A program made the position numbers and the translations under genes. The notes under the pieces are model-generated. The model was not told the origin of the DNA and did not search any database. It saw only the letters and a program-made list of their open reading frames with translations. A DNA stretch of 64,000 nucleotides from NCBI GenBank assembly GCA_040381535.1, contig JBEIHF010000003.1, forward strand, positions 34,121 to 98,120, written 5' to 3'. Below are positions 9,634 to 17,298 of the stretch, piece by piece (within the stretch, counting starts at the first letter, position 1; each line of letters opens with the position of its first letter). The stretch is from Micavibrio_A sp040381535 (lineage in GTDB: Bacteria; Pseudomonadota; Alphaproteobacteria; Micavibrionales; Micavibrionaceae).

Positions 9634-10325
9634 AGGCCTAGCACCATCAGACAAGCTAGAAATGCGGGAGCCGCCAAAAGAAGAGAATCAATCCTATCGA
9701 GAATACCACCATGTCCGGGGATAAGAGCGCCCGTGTCTTTGACGCCGACTTTGCGCTTTACCATGGAAATGGCGAGGTCGCCGATTTGCCCGACGATAGC
9801 GATCATGACACCAAGGCCGATTATGATGGGCGTAGTGAAACCTTCGGGCAGATTATTCGTGCTCCAGATAGCCTCGCCCAGAAACGGGCCAATGTATTGC
9901 GCGAACAAAAAGAACGCCATGACGGAGGATACAACGCCGCCCGTAAGTCCCGCCCATGTTTTGTTGGGGCTAATGCTTGGCGCCATTTTCGGGCCGCCGA
10001 TGGTTTTACCGGAAAAATACGCGCCTATGTCTGTCGCCCATACGCACAGCAAAAGAACGAAGGCGAAAGGCACGCCGGAGTCCGGCGAATAATAAAGACG
10101 CAGATAAATGAACGCCGCAAAACAACAAACGAGATAAATAAGGCCGCAAAACAACCATAGGAGCTTGCTCTTGGTCATGCCAAACCATTCATAAAAAGAA
10201 ACGAGCGCACCCACTGCAACCAAGATATAAAAAGGCAGACCGCCATACATGATCGCCCACAAAACCACGGGCATCAAAACCGCGGCGGAAACAATTCTCA
10301 AGGTCAGGCTTTTATCAAAAGGCAT
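9630..10325 (-). CDS. cdsA: Phosphatidate cytidylyltransferase
   Basis: CdsA makes CDP-diacylglycerol from phosphatidic acid and CTP in the inner membrane, the branch point for all phospholipids. The 231-residue protein is rich in membrane helices and ends with the signature KDTGALIPGHGGILDRID, preceded by SPNKTWAGL. It is a little shorter than the 260-285 residues usual for the family, mainly at the N-terminus. It lies 12 bases after uppS and overlaps dxr by 4 bases. Confidence 0.93.
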   Translation of the reverse strand: MPFDKSLTLRIVSAAVLMPVVLWAIMYGGLPFYILVAVGALVSFYEWFGMTKSKLLWLFCGLIYLVCCFAAFIYLRLYYSPDSGVPFAFVLLLCVWATDIGAYFSGKTIGGPKMAPSISPNKTWAGLTGGVVSSVMAFFLFAQYIGPFLGEAIWSTNNLPEGFTTPIIIGLGVMIAIVGQIGDLAISMVKRKVGVKDTGALIPGHGGILDRIDSLLLAAPAFLACLMVLGL

Positions 10326-10337
10326 GTATGGCCTTTG

Positions 10338-11048
10338 TTACGATTGTTTCACGGCGCCGAAACGGCGATCGCGTTTTTTGAATTCGGCCAGTGCATGCTC
10401 AAGATCAGACCTACCGAAATCAGGCCACAATGTTTGCGAGAACACGAATTCGGTATAAGCGCATTGCCAGAGCAGGAAGTTGCTAATGCGCTGCTCGCCG
10501 CTGGTGCGGATCATAATATCGGGGTCGGGCATACCGTCTGTCATCAGGCTTTGTGGGAAAAATTCTTCGGCGGTTTCAAAAGAAGGATTGATCCCGCGTT
10601 TCGCCATCTGCTGCGCATACAATGCGGCGGCTTCAAGGATTTCATTCCGTCCGCCGTAGTTAAGCGCGATGGTCAAAAACAATGCCGTGTTGTCTTTGGT
10701 GAGTTTTTCCGCGTTCTCTATCAATTCAACGATATCGCCGGAAAGTTCTTTACGCGAACCGATCACCTGAAGGCGCACATTATTTCTGTGCAGCTCTGCC
10801 GTTTCCGAACGTAAGAACATACGGAGCAAACGCATCAATTCGTTGATCTCTTCCGCGGGACGAGACCAGTTCTCCGAAGAAAAACCGAACAATGTTATGT
10901 ATTGAATGCCGAGTTCACCGGCGGCGCGCACTGTGCGCTTGCAAGCTTCGATACCTTGATGGTGGCCGGCCGTGCGCGGCAGTCCGCGTTGTTGTGCCCA
11001 GCGACCGTTACCGTCCATGATGATTGCGATGTGCTGGGCTGTTTCCAT
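10338..11048 (-). CDS. uppS: Isoprenyl transferase (undecaprenyl diphosphate synthase)
   Basis: UppS condenses eight isopentenyl diphosphates onto farnesyl diphosphate, producing the C55 lipid carrier for peptidoglycan and O-antigen. The 236-residue cis-prenyltransferase has the catalytic Asp in IAIIMDGNGRWA at residues 8-19 and the C-terminal motif DIMIRTSGEQRISNF. Length is normal. It lies 8 bases after frr and 12 before cdsA, in the classic frr-uppS-cdsA-dxr order. Confidence 0.95.
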   Translation of the reverse strand: METAQHIAIIMDGNGRWAQQRGLPRTAGHHQGIEACKRTVRAAGELGIQYITLFGFSSENWSRPAEEINELMRLLRMFLRSETAELHRNNVRLQVIGSRKELSGDIVELIENAEKLTKDNTALFLTIALNYGGRNEILEAAALYAQQMAKRGINPSFETAEEFFPQSLMTDGMPDPDIMIRTSGEQRISNFLLWQCAYTEFVFSQTLWPDFGRSDLEHALAEFKKRDRRFGAVKQS

Positions 11049-11056
11049 GAGTTCTG

Positions 11057-11605
11057 TCAGACCGTCATAATGTCTTTTTCTTTGTCGGACAGCATTGCGT
11101 CAATTTTTTGGATATGCGTGTCTGTGAGCTTTTGCACTTCGTCGGCCAGACGCTTGTTTTCATCTTCTCCCATCGTCTCTTTCAATTTTTTCAAAGATTC
11201 CATGCCATCGCGGCGGATATTTCGCACGGCGACACGGCCGGCTTCAGCGTAACCGCCTGCAACCTTCACCAATTCTTTACGGCGCTCCTGATTAAGTTCG
11301 GGAACAGGCACGCGGACAAGGTTTCCATCGGCCTGCGGGTTCAAACCAAGGTTAGCATCACGAATGGCTTTCTCCACGGCTTTCACCGCGCCATTATCCC
11401 AGACCTGAACGGTGAGCAGACGCGGCTCGGGCACGGAAATGGAACCGACCTGAAGGATCGGCATACGCGATCCATATACTTCGACCGTAATCGTATCCAG
11501 CATAGCTGTGCTTGCGCGGCCCGTGCGCAGACCTGAAAATTCATGTTTCAGAGCGTCGACGCTCGCTTCCATACGCTTTTTATAATCTTCTTTGTTGAAA
11601 GACAT
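11057..11605 (-). CDS. frr: Ribosome recycling factor
   Basis: RRF splits the post-termination ribosome together with EF-G. The 182-residue protein is collinear with the family: the helical domain I begins with LKHEFSGLRTGRAS and the sequence VRVPVPELNQERRKEL marks the hinge and second domain. It is 20 bases downstream of pyrH and 8 bases upstream of uppS. A GGAGAG sequence precedes the start at suitable spacing. Confidence 0.96.
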   Translation of the reverse strand: MSFNKEDYKKRMEASVDALKHEFSGLRTGRASTAMLDTITVEVYGSRMPILQVGSISVPEPRLLTVQVWDNGAVKAVEKAIRDANLGLNPQADGNLVRVPVPELNQERRKELVKVAGGYAEAGRVAVRNIRRDGMESLKKLKETMGEDENKRLADEVQKLTDTHIQKIDAMLSDKEKDIMTV

Positions 11606-11625
11606 CTTTTCTCTCCTTCTTCTTA

Positions 11626-12375
11626 TTACTTGCTGGTAACCGTGGTGAATGTGCCTTCACCGGACATGACGAGGCGGAAATTGCCCTCCTCGCGTACGTT
11701 AAAAATTATGATCGGGATGTTGTTTTCGCGCGCCAGAGAAATAGCCGTCGCATCCATCACGCGCAAGTCTTTCGTCAACACATCCATATAGGTGACGGTT
11801 TCAAAACGCTTGGCGGACGGATCTTTCTTAGGGTCCGCCGTGTAAACGCCGTCCACTTTCGTGCCTTTGAAGATGGCGTTGCACGCCATTTCGGAAGCGC
11901 GCAGAGCTGCGGTGGTGTCGGACGTAAAATAAGGGTTGCCCGTTCCTGCGGCAAAGATAACAACGCGGCCTTTTTCCATGTGGCGCATCGCTTTGCGGCG
12001 GATATAGGGTTCGCAGATCGCGGACATCGGAATGGCCGACATCACGCGCGTTTCGACATTGAGTGTTTCAAGCGCGGATTGCAAAGCTAGGGCGTTGATG
12101 ACAATGCCGAGCATCCCCATGTAATCGGCCTGGGTACGGTCCATGCCTTCTGCCGCACCCGATACGCCGCGGAAGATATTCCCTGCCCCGACGGATACGC
12201 AGACTTCCACGCCCATATCGATGACTTCTTTGATATCGCGCGCCACGCGGTTCAAGGTTTTGGAATCGAGACCGAATTCCTTTTCCCCCATCAGGACTTC
12301 GCCCGACATTTTCAAAAGGATACGCGGATAACGCGCTTTCTTGGAAAGTTCGGGCTTCTCTGCTGTGCTTGTCAT
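11626..12375 (-). CDS. pyrH: Uridylate kinase
   Basis: PyrH phosphorylates UMP to UDP. The 249-residue amino acid kinase-fold protein carries RILLKMSGEVLMG at about residues 18-30, SVGAGNIFRG in the nucleotide-binding region, and the C-terminal IPIIIFNV strand. It normally follows tsf directly. Here a DUF305 gene and two terminators separate the two, so pyrH-frr-uppS and the genes below it need a promoter in the roughly 150-base interval above 12375. Confidence 0.95.
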   Translation of the reverse strand: MTSTAEKPELSKKARYPRILLKMSGEVLMGEKEFGLDSKTLNRVARDIKEVIDMGVEVCVSVGAGNIFRGVSGAAEGMDRTQADYMGMLGIVINALALQSALETLNVETRVMSAIPMSAICEPYIRRKAMRHMEKGRVVIFAAGTGNPYFTSDTTAALRASEMACNAIFKGTKVDGVYTADPKKDPSAKRFETVTYMDVLTKDLRVMDATAISLARENNIPIIIFNVREEGNFRLVMSGEGTFTTVTSK

Positions 12376-12472
12376 AATTTAATGCTCTTTCTCAAACCAC
12401 GTTAAAATACGGGAACTTGGGATGGCTGTCCACTGGCGAAGATGCTTAAAGCCATTACCCCCAACATGCAAG

Positions 12473-12509
12473 AAAAAGCCCCCGTTCCAAAAGGATACGA
12501 GGGCTTTTT
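12473..12509 (-). terminator. Rho-independent terminator after the DUF305 gene
   Basis: A hairpin with arms AAAAAGCCC (12473-12481) and GGGCTTTTT (12501-12509) has runs of A on one side and T on the other, so it can work in either direction. It lies 18 bases past the stop of the DUF305 gene on the minus strand and would isolate that gene from pyrH. Confidence 0.75.
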
Positions 12510-12527
12510 AAGCAACTTTTAGGACCA

Positions 12528-13319
12528 TCAATGGCCTGTATGACCATGGTCGTGGGCCTCTTTGGGTTTTGCGGACTGTTTATGAGCTGCATGCCCCCCG
12601 CCGTCGTGCCCACCGCCGTTTCCGCCATGGCTCATCCCTTCCATACCGTGGATCATGGATGAGTCGATCTTCACATCATCGGGATTGCCTGGATACAACC
12701 CTACAACTGCGTTCATGAAATCGATTTCCTGTTGCTGGTCGACAAAGATATCGAGGCACAATAGGCGTAGATATTTGTTTTCCGCAGTTGGCTTATCCAG
12801 GTATTCGCGGCACATATCAAGCGCACCCTGATGGTGAATGACCATGGCCTTGGCGAATTGAACATCACGCACAGAAACCGGACTTCTGCCCTTCGTCCAA
12901 GGACCGGGCATGGGTGCGCGTATAAAACGTTGCTTCTGCGCCAATCCCTTTTCTGCTATTTGGCGCCACTCGCGCTCACCTACGACAGGTCTGCCTACAA
13001 GCTCTTCCACGCGATCCAGCATACCGATTTCAAATGTCTGATTCTTGACGATACCACGTGCCAGCCGCTGAAGACCTTCATTCGTCGCCTTGCCGCTCTT
13101 TAGATATTCATCCGACATCGTAAGCGCGCCCGCATGATGTGGGCGCATGCCTTTAATAAACCAAAGATCCGCTTCCTGTTCCGCTTTTCCCTGATTGGCA
13201 AACCACGGAGTGGTTACAGGTGGCTTACCGGGGTCATAGTCCGGCTCTACAGCAGCGAATGCAGGCGAAGTAAAAAAACCTAGAAGCAATAAAAAACAAT
13301 AAAATAAATGATTTTTCAT
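12528..13319 (-). CDS. Secreted DUF305 protein with His-rich tail
   Basis: The DUF305 family is a ferritin-like helical domain of unclear function, often found near copper or other metal-handling genes. The 263-residue product starts MKNHLFYCFLLLLGFF, a signal peptide ending near PAFA. AAGGAG just upstream supports this ATG over the one at 13355. Two copies of the family's double-histidine motif are present (MRPHHAGAL and MVIHHQGAL), so the domain is duplicated in one chain. The last 45 residues are full of His, Gly and Met, suggesting metal binding in the periplasm. It is isolated by terminators on both sides and interrupts the usual tsf-pyrH pair. Metal binding is inference. Confidence 0.85.
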   Translation of the reverse strand: MKNHLFYCFLLLLGFFTSPAFAAVEPDYDPGKPPVTTPWFANQGKAEQEADLWFIKGMRPHHAGALTMSDEYLKSGKATNEGLQRLARGIVKNQTFEIGMLDRVEELVGRPVVGEREWRQIAEKGLAQKQRFIRAPMPGPWTKGRSPVSVRDVQFAKAMVIHHQGALDMCREYLDKPTAENKYLRLLCLDIFVDQQQEIDFMNAVVGLYPGNPDDVKIDSSMIHGMEGMSHGGNGGGHDGGGHAAHKQSAKPKEAHDHGHTGH

Positions 13320-13373
13320 GGGCGTCTCCTTGCAAAGAGAATCCACCCCGATCATGGCAGAATAAAGACAAAA

Positions 13374-13399
13374 AAAATCCCAGCGTGAGCCGGGATTTT
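13374..13399 (-). terminator. Terminator after tsf
   Basis: Perfect arms AAAATCCC (13374-13381) and GGGATTTT (13392-13399), extended by an inner GC pair, lie 21 bases downstream of the tsf stop. On the minus strand the hairpin is followed by a run of T. It separates rpsB-tsf from the DUF305 gene. Confidence 0.8.
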
Positions 13400-13420
13400 G
13401 TACCTATCTGATATGCCTGA

Positions 13421-14341
13421 TTAGGCGCTTTTGGCTGTTGCGGCCACTTCAGCGGCGAAATCGACTTCTTCCTTCTCGATGCCCTCGCCCAACTGGATAC
13501 GGGCATAAGACGTGAGAGCGACAGGAGCGCCGATATCTTTGGCGACGTTTTCGAGCAGCTTGGAGATTTTCGTTTCACCATCCATGACGAAGACTTGCTC
13601 AAGCAAGCAGATTTCTTCATAGAATTTGCGCATACGGCCATCGAGCATTTTCTCGACGATCTCCGGCGGCTTACCTTCGGCTTTCGCTTGTTCACGCAAA
13701 ACATCTTTTTCGCGTTCCATCGTCGAAGCATCCACGTCTTCCTTCTTCAGGAATTTCGGAAAGGCGGCGGCGGCGTGCATGGCGATTTGTTTGCCAAGCG
13801 CGGCGAGCTTTTCTTTATCGCCCGTAGATTCCAACGCGATCAAAACACCGATCTTGCCGAGGTTCGGCGCAACAGCGTTGTGCATGTAACCGACAACAAC
13901 ACCGTCATTGACCGACAATTTTGCCATACGGCGGATAGCCATATGTTCGCCGATTTTAGCGATTTTATCCGTGAGGTTCTCGGATACGGGTTTGCCGTTC
14001 AGGTCCGCGTTCAACAAACCTTGCAGGTCGTTTACGGATCCGGCCTTTTCTGTCACGGATTTCACGAAAGACTGGAATTCTTCGTTGCGGGCAACAAAGT
14101 CCGTTTCGGAGTTCACTTCGACGACCACGGCAGTTTTGCCGCTCGTTTTAATCGCGACCAGACCTTCTGCGGCTGTGCGCGAAGATTTCTTCTCGGCTTT
14201 GGACAGACCTTTTTTACGAAGCCAATCAACAGCGGCTTCGATATCGCCTTTATTTTCAACGAGAGCGTTTTTGGCATCCATCATGCCTGCACCTGTTGTC
14301 TCGCGAAGTTGTTTAACCATGGATGCTGTGATTTCAGCCAT
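13421..14341 (-). CDS. tsf: Translation elongation factor Ts
   Basis: EF-Ts recycles EF-Tu by displacing GDP. The 306-residue protein begins with the UBA-like domain (VKQLRETTGAGMMDAKNAL) and carries the EF-Tu-contacting SETDFVARN motif near residue 79. Length is typical. It follows rpsB with a 77-base gap and ends before a strong terminator, forming the standard rpsB-tsf unit. Confidence 0.97.
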   Translation of the reverse strand: MAEITASMVKQLRETTGAGMMDAKNALVENKGDIEAAVDWLRKKGLSKAEKKSSRTAAEGLVAIKTSGKTAVVVEVNSETDFVARNEEFQSFVKSVTEKAGSVNDLQGLLNADLNGKPVSENLTDKIAKIGEHMAIRRMAKLSVNDGVVVGYMHNAVAPNLGKIGVLIALESTGDKEKLAALGKQIAMHAAAAFPKFLKKEDVDASTMEREKDVLREQAKAEGKPPEIVEKMLDGRMRKFYEEICLLEQVFVMDGETKISKLLENVAKDIGAPVALTSYARIQLGEGIEKEEVDFAAEVAATAKSA

Positions 14342-14418
14342 TTCTATATTCCTTATGTTTGGTTTGAAGGCATCCCCGCTTTTATACGCGGGAATGCATG
14401 ATTTGGATGACGCTGTGA

Positions 14419-15240
14419 TTAAGCGGTCGCCGTTTTCAATTCAGAAGCGGCAACTTCACCCGGCGTCGGGCCTTCGGCTTCCGCTGCGACTTTCGGCGGC
14501 AATTTGACTTTTACGTCAACGGCAGCGCCGGCGTCTTTGCCGGATTTTCCGACTTCAGCCTGAATACCATCGAGGATAGCATCTGCAACGAGGTCGCAGT
14601 ACATTTCAATGGCGCGCAAGGCATCATCATTGCCGGGGATAGGGTAATCAATGCCTTTTGGCGAAGAATTCGAATCCAGAATAGCAAAAACAGGAATTCC
14701 GAGTTTGTTGGCTTCTTGAACCGCGATGTCTTCTTTGTTCACGTCGATGATGAACAGAGCGTCAGGTTGACCGCCCATTTCCTTGATACCGCCGAGAGCG
14801 GTTTCCAGTTTTTCGCGCTCGCGCGTGATCATGAGGGTTTCTTTTTTCGTCAGGCCAGATGTCGGGTTGGCGAGCAATTGGTCAACTTCGCGCAGACGGG
14901 CGATGGAAACGGAAATGGTTTTCCAGTTCGTCATCATGCCGCCTAGCCAACGGTGGTTGACGTAGTACTGACCGCAACGTTTTGCAGCGTCGGCAACTTT
15001 GTCTTGTGCTTGGCGCTTCGTGCCGACGAACAAAACACGGCCGCCGTTGGCGACGATATCGCGCAGGGCTTTCAAAGACGTGTTCAGCATAGGAACGGTT
15101 TGTTGCAGGTCGAGAATGTGGATGCCGTTACGTACGCCGAAAATGTACGGGCGCATTTGAGGGTTCCAGCGGCGGGTGTGGTGTCCGAAGTGAACGCCTG
15201 CTTCGAGCAATTGGCGCATAGTAAATTGTGGCATAGCCAT
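14419..15240 (-). CDS. rpsB: 30S ribosomal protein S2
   Basis: S2 binds the 16S rRNA late in 30S assembly and is needed for S1 binding. The 273-residue protein has the family start MPQFTMRQLLEAGVHFGH and the second signature KKETLMITREREKL. An acidic and Ala-rich extension of about 30 residues follows the core, as in other alphaproteobacteria. A good AAGGAG site precedes the ATG. A leader of about 120-190 bases upstream could carry S2 feedback control, as known in gammaproteobacteria, but I recognise no specific motif. Confidence 0.97.
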   Translation of the reverse strand: MAMPQFTMRQLLEAGVHFGHHTRRWNPQMRPYIFGVRNGIHILDLQQTVPMLNTSLKALRDIVANGGRVLFVGTKRQAQDKVADAAKRCGQYYVNHRWLGGMMTNWKTISVSIARLREVDQLLANPTSGLTKKETLMITREREKLETALGGIKEMGGQPDALFIIDVNKEDIAVQEANKLGIPVFAILDSNSSPKGIDYPIPGNDDALRAIEMYCDLVADAILDGIQAEVGKSGKDAGAAVDVKVKLPPKVAAEAEGPTPGEVAASELKTATA

Positions 15241-15364
15241 GGATATGGTCTCCTTTTTTATATCCGGTTATTTCCTCGGTAAGCCTTGGTTTTCAAGGGG
15301 TTAGCCTCTCAACACCGGTTTAGGAACTTACCTGTGAATTTGAAGCAACGTGCTTCTGGGCGGG

Positions 15365-15393
15365 TTTATGCCCCGTAGCCCGCAGAAATGCAA
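15365..15393 (-). promoter_or_regulatory. Putative housekeeping promoter for rpsB-tsf
   Basis: On the minus strand TTGCAT (15393-15388), a 17-base spacer and CATAAA (15370-15365) resemble an alphaproteobacterial vegetative promoter. It would give an rpsB leader of about 120 bases. Assigned from sequence match only. Confidence 0.35.
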
Positions 15394-15438
15394 GGGAAAA
15401 CGGCTGGACAGGCTGTATATATTATGTAATTTATAACT

Positions 15439-16143
15439 ATGTTTAAAAGCTCGCGCTCTGGCCATGTGCCCATTATATTCAAATCTGAAAGCTTTCCGAT
15501 AGAAAATGCCACGGACGAGATGAGAGCACTCATCACCGAGGAACGCAGGGTAACCGCCAGTGATCTTTGGCAAACCCACAACACAATGACTATTCTCTAC
15601 AATACGCCCGAAACGCTCCCGGAAGGTTCGGATTTGTTAGCCGCGAGAATTTCCGTACGGCGCGATCAAAGCAGAATTTTCATGGACGTGCTGGGAGATT
15701 TCATTCTGCCCGACCGCACCGAAACAGAAAACGTTTTAATCTCTTCCGAAAAGCTGCGTCTGGACCCGCTGATGCGTCTGATGAAAGACTATGTGGAATA
15801 CAACAGTGAGCAATCCGAAGTTATCAAAGCATTCACCGATGTCGGAAGCTATGCCCGCGCCGAAGGCGTGGATACGAAACGTAACCTTCTCCATCTGGAG
15901 ATGGGCAACGCCTTGCGCGAGCAATTGAAAGACAGATCCATCATGTTACCACGTCCCGAAACAGACGAAGGCTCTGTATCCATGCGCTATCTGAGCACCG
16001 CCTTGATGGTGCATATCATGCCGCCAAGAGTATTTGCCGACACAGAATTCATGTTCAGCAACGTCAAACCGAAATGGGATTTCCGAGCTACAAAAGTTCC
16101 ATCGGCAGGGCTTCATGGCGTTAACCCTTTCGAACCCAAATAA
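15439..16143 (+). CDS. Hypothetical protein, 234 residues
   Basis: I do not recognise this protein. It has no signal peptide or membrane segment and looks like a soluble, mixed alpha/beta cytoplasmic protein with many charged residues. The frame is open for 705 bases on the strand opposite to rpsB and dnaE, with no recognisable protein on the other strand, so it is probably real. AT-rich sequence right before the ATG (TATAACT) leaves little room for a ribosome site, so a start further in is possible. It is convergent with the acyltransferase gene, whose stop lies 27 bases away. Confidence 0.7.
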   Translation: MFKSSRSGHVPIIFKSESFPIENATDEMRALITEERRVTASDLWQTHNTMTILYNTPETLPEGSDLLAARISVRRDQSRIFMDVLGDFILPDRTETENVLISSEKLRLDPLMRLMKDYVEYNSEQSEVIKAFTDVGSYARAEGVDTKRNLLHLEMGNALREQLKDRSIMLPRPETDEGSVSMRYLSTALMVHIMPPRVFADTEFMFSNVKPKWDFRATKVPSAGLHGVNPFEPK

Positions 16144-16170
16144 AATCGAATAAAACGGCTAACCTCTGTT

Positions 16171-17295
16171 CTAAAACTGACGATCGGCGATTGCATTCCC
16201 AATCTTTGAAGTCAGCTTTTCCACGGGCAAGAACATGAACGCCGCCAGATAGGAAATCAAAACCCCTGCTCCGCCGATCCACAAAGCATCGGTAAATGTC
16301 GGCGCGGCAGGCAAACGCACAATCATCCACGACGTCACCGAAACCAGAACGGCCAAATGAACGAGATAAACGGGGAAAGAAAGCTTTCCTAGGAGTTGCG
16401 AAATTTTCATTTCAAAAAAATGGCTCAATGCTCTGTTCGTCTGCGCAACAAAAACAAAAACAAGTGCTAAGAGAATATGAAGCCTGTCTACCTGATCGCT
16501 CTGCGGACAAAATAATACATCCAACACAACAATCGTGACCAAAAGCAGCGGCCCAGCATATTGCCAAGATTTGCTTGCCCTAAGTTTTTCAAAAAACCCG
16601 TTCGTATGAAACAAAGAAAAAGCAATACCGAAGAAGAAACAGCTTATGAACGGCATGGGCGCAAGCGTTACAAAGCCCAGCAACAGGCAAACCACGACAG
16701 GGGTTACCAAAAATTTGTACAAGTATAAGAGCAAAAACACCAAAGCAGAGCCCAAAAGCTCGTATTTCATGGTCCACAAAAAGAAATTATAGTCACTGAA
16801 ACTGACGAACGCATTGAACAACCCGTCCTTTAACATTCCTGCAAAACTCGGGTCTACATTTATAAACGAACCGAGCCAATCCTGACGTCCGACAATTTCC
16901 GCTGCCTGCACATTCCAAACCAAATTGCATTTCATCAACACATACACAATCAAACAAGATGCCAGAACAGGGATGGCCAGACGCGGGTAACGTTTGATCG
17001 CCATGCGGTTCAGAGATTCTTCGTTTCTTCTATGAATGTAGGGAATCGAAAGCGCCTGCCCCGACAAAATAAAGAAGGTAACAACAGCGAATGGCCCGTT
17101 GGTCAGGAAATGGGCATAGTCCGCACGGAACACGGGATAAAGCCCCCCGAACAATTCATAAAAAAAATGGAAGAACACCACGGAAAGCGCGGCCCATCCG
17201 CGCATGCCGTCCAAAACATGCAAACGGGTTTCTTGGGTGCTGTCGGGGGCAACATCATCTATAAAATATTTTTGAAAGGCATCCTTTATTCCCAT
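16171..17295 (-). CDS. Acyltransferase family 3 membrane protein
   Basis: The 374-residue polytopic membrane protein starts its first helix with LDGMRGWAALSVVFFHFFYE, the hallmark of the OafA/YrhL acyltransferase_3 family, which O-acetylates surface sugars, peptidoglycan or small molecules. About ten hydrophobic segments follow. The conserved first-helix arginine and histidine (RGWA and FFHFF) are present. It starts 3 bases after dnaE ends, so it is probably the last gene of the dnaE transcript. The substrate cannot be told from sequence. A role in modifying surface polysaccharide or lipid A sugar would fit but is a guess. Confidence 0.85.
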   Translation of the reverse strand: MGIKDAFQKYFIDDVAPDSTQETRLHVLDGMRGWAALSVVFFHFFYELFGGLYPVFRADYAHFLTNGPFAVVTFFILSGQALSIPYIHRRNEESLNRMAIKRYPRLAIPVLASCLIVYVLMKCNLVWNVQAAEIVGRQDWLGSFINVDPSFAGMLKDGLFNAFVSFSDYNFFLWTMKYELLGSALVFLLLYLYKFLVTPVVVCLLLGFVTLAPMPFISCFFFGIAFSLFHTNGFFEKLRASKSWQYAGPLLLVTIVVLDVLFCPQSDQVDRLHILLALVFVFVAQTNRALSHFFEMKISQLLGKLSFPVYLVHLAVLVSVTSWMIVRLPAAPTFTDALWIGGAGVLISYLAAFMFLPVEKLTSKIGNAIADRQF

Positions 17296-17298
17296 GTG

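Noticed and set aside
15241..15438. Structured rpsB leader or riboswitch
   Set aside because: The leader is long enough, but I could not recognise a known motif or a convincing alternative fold by eye.
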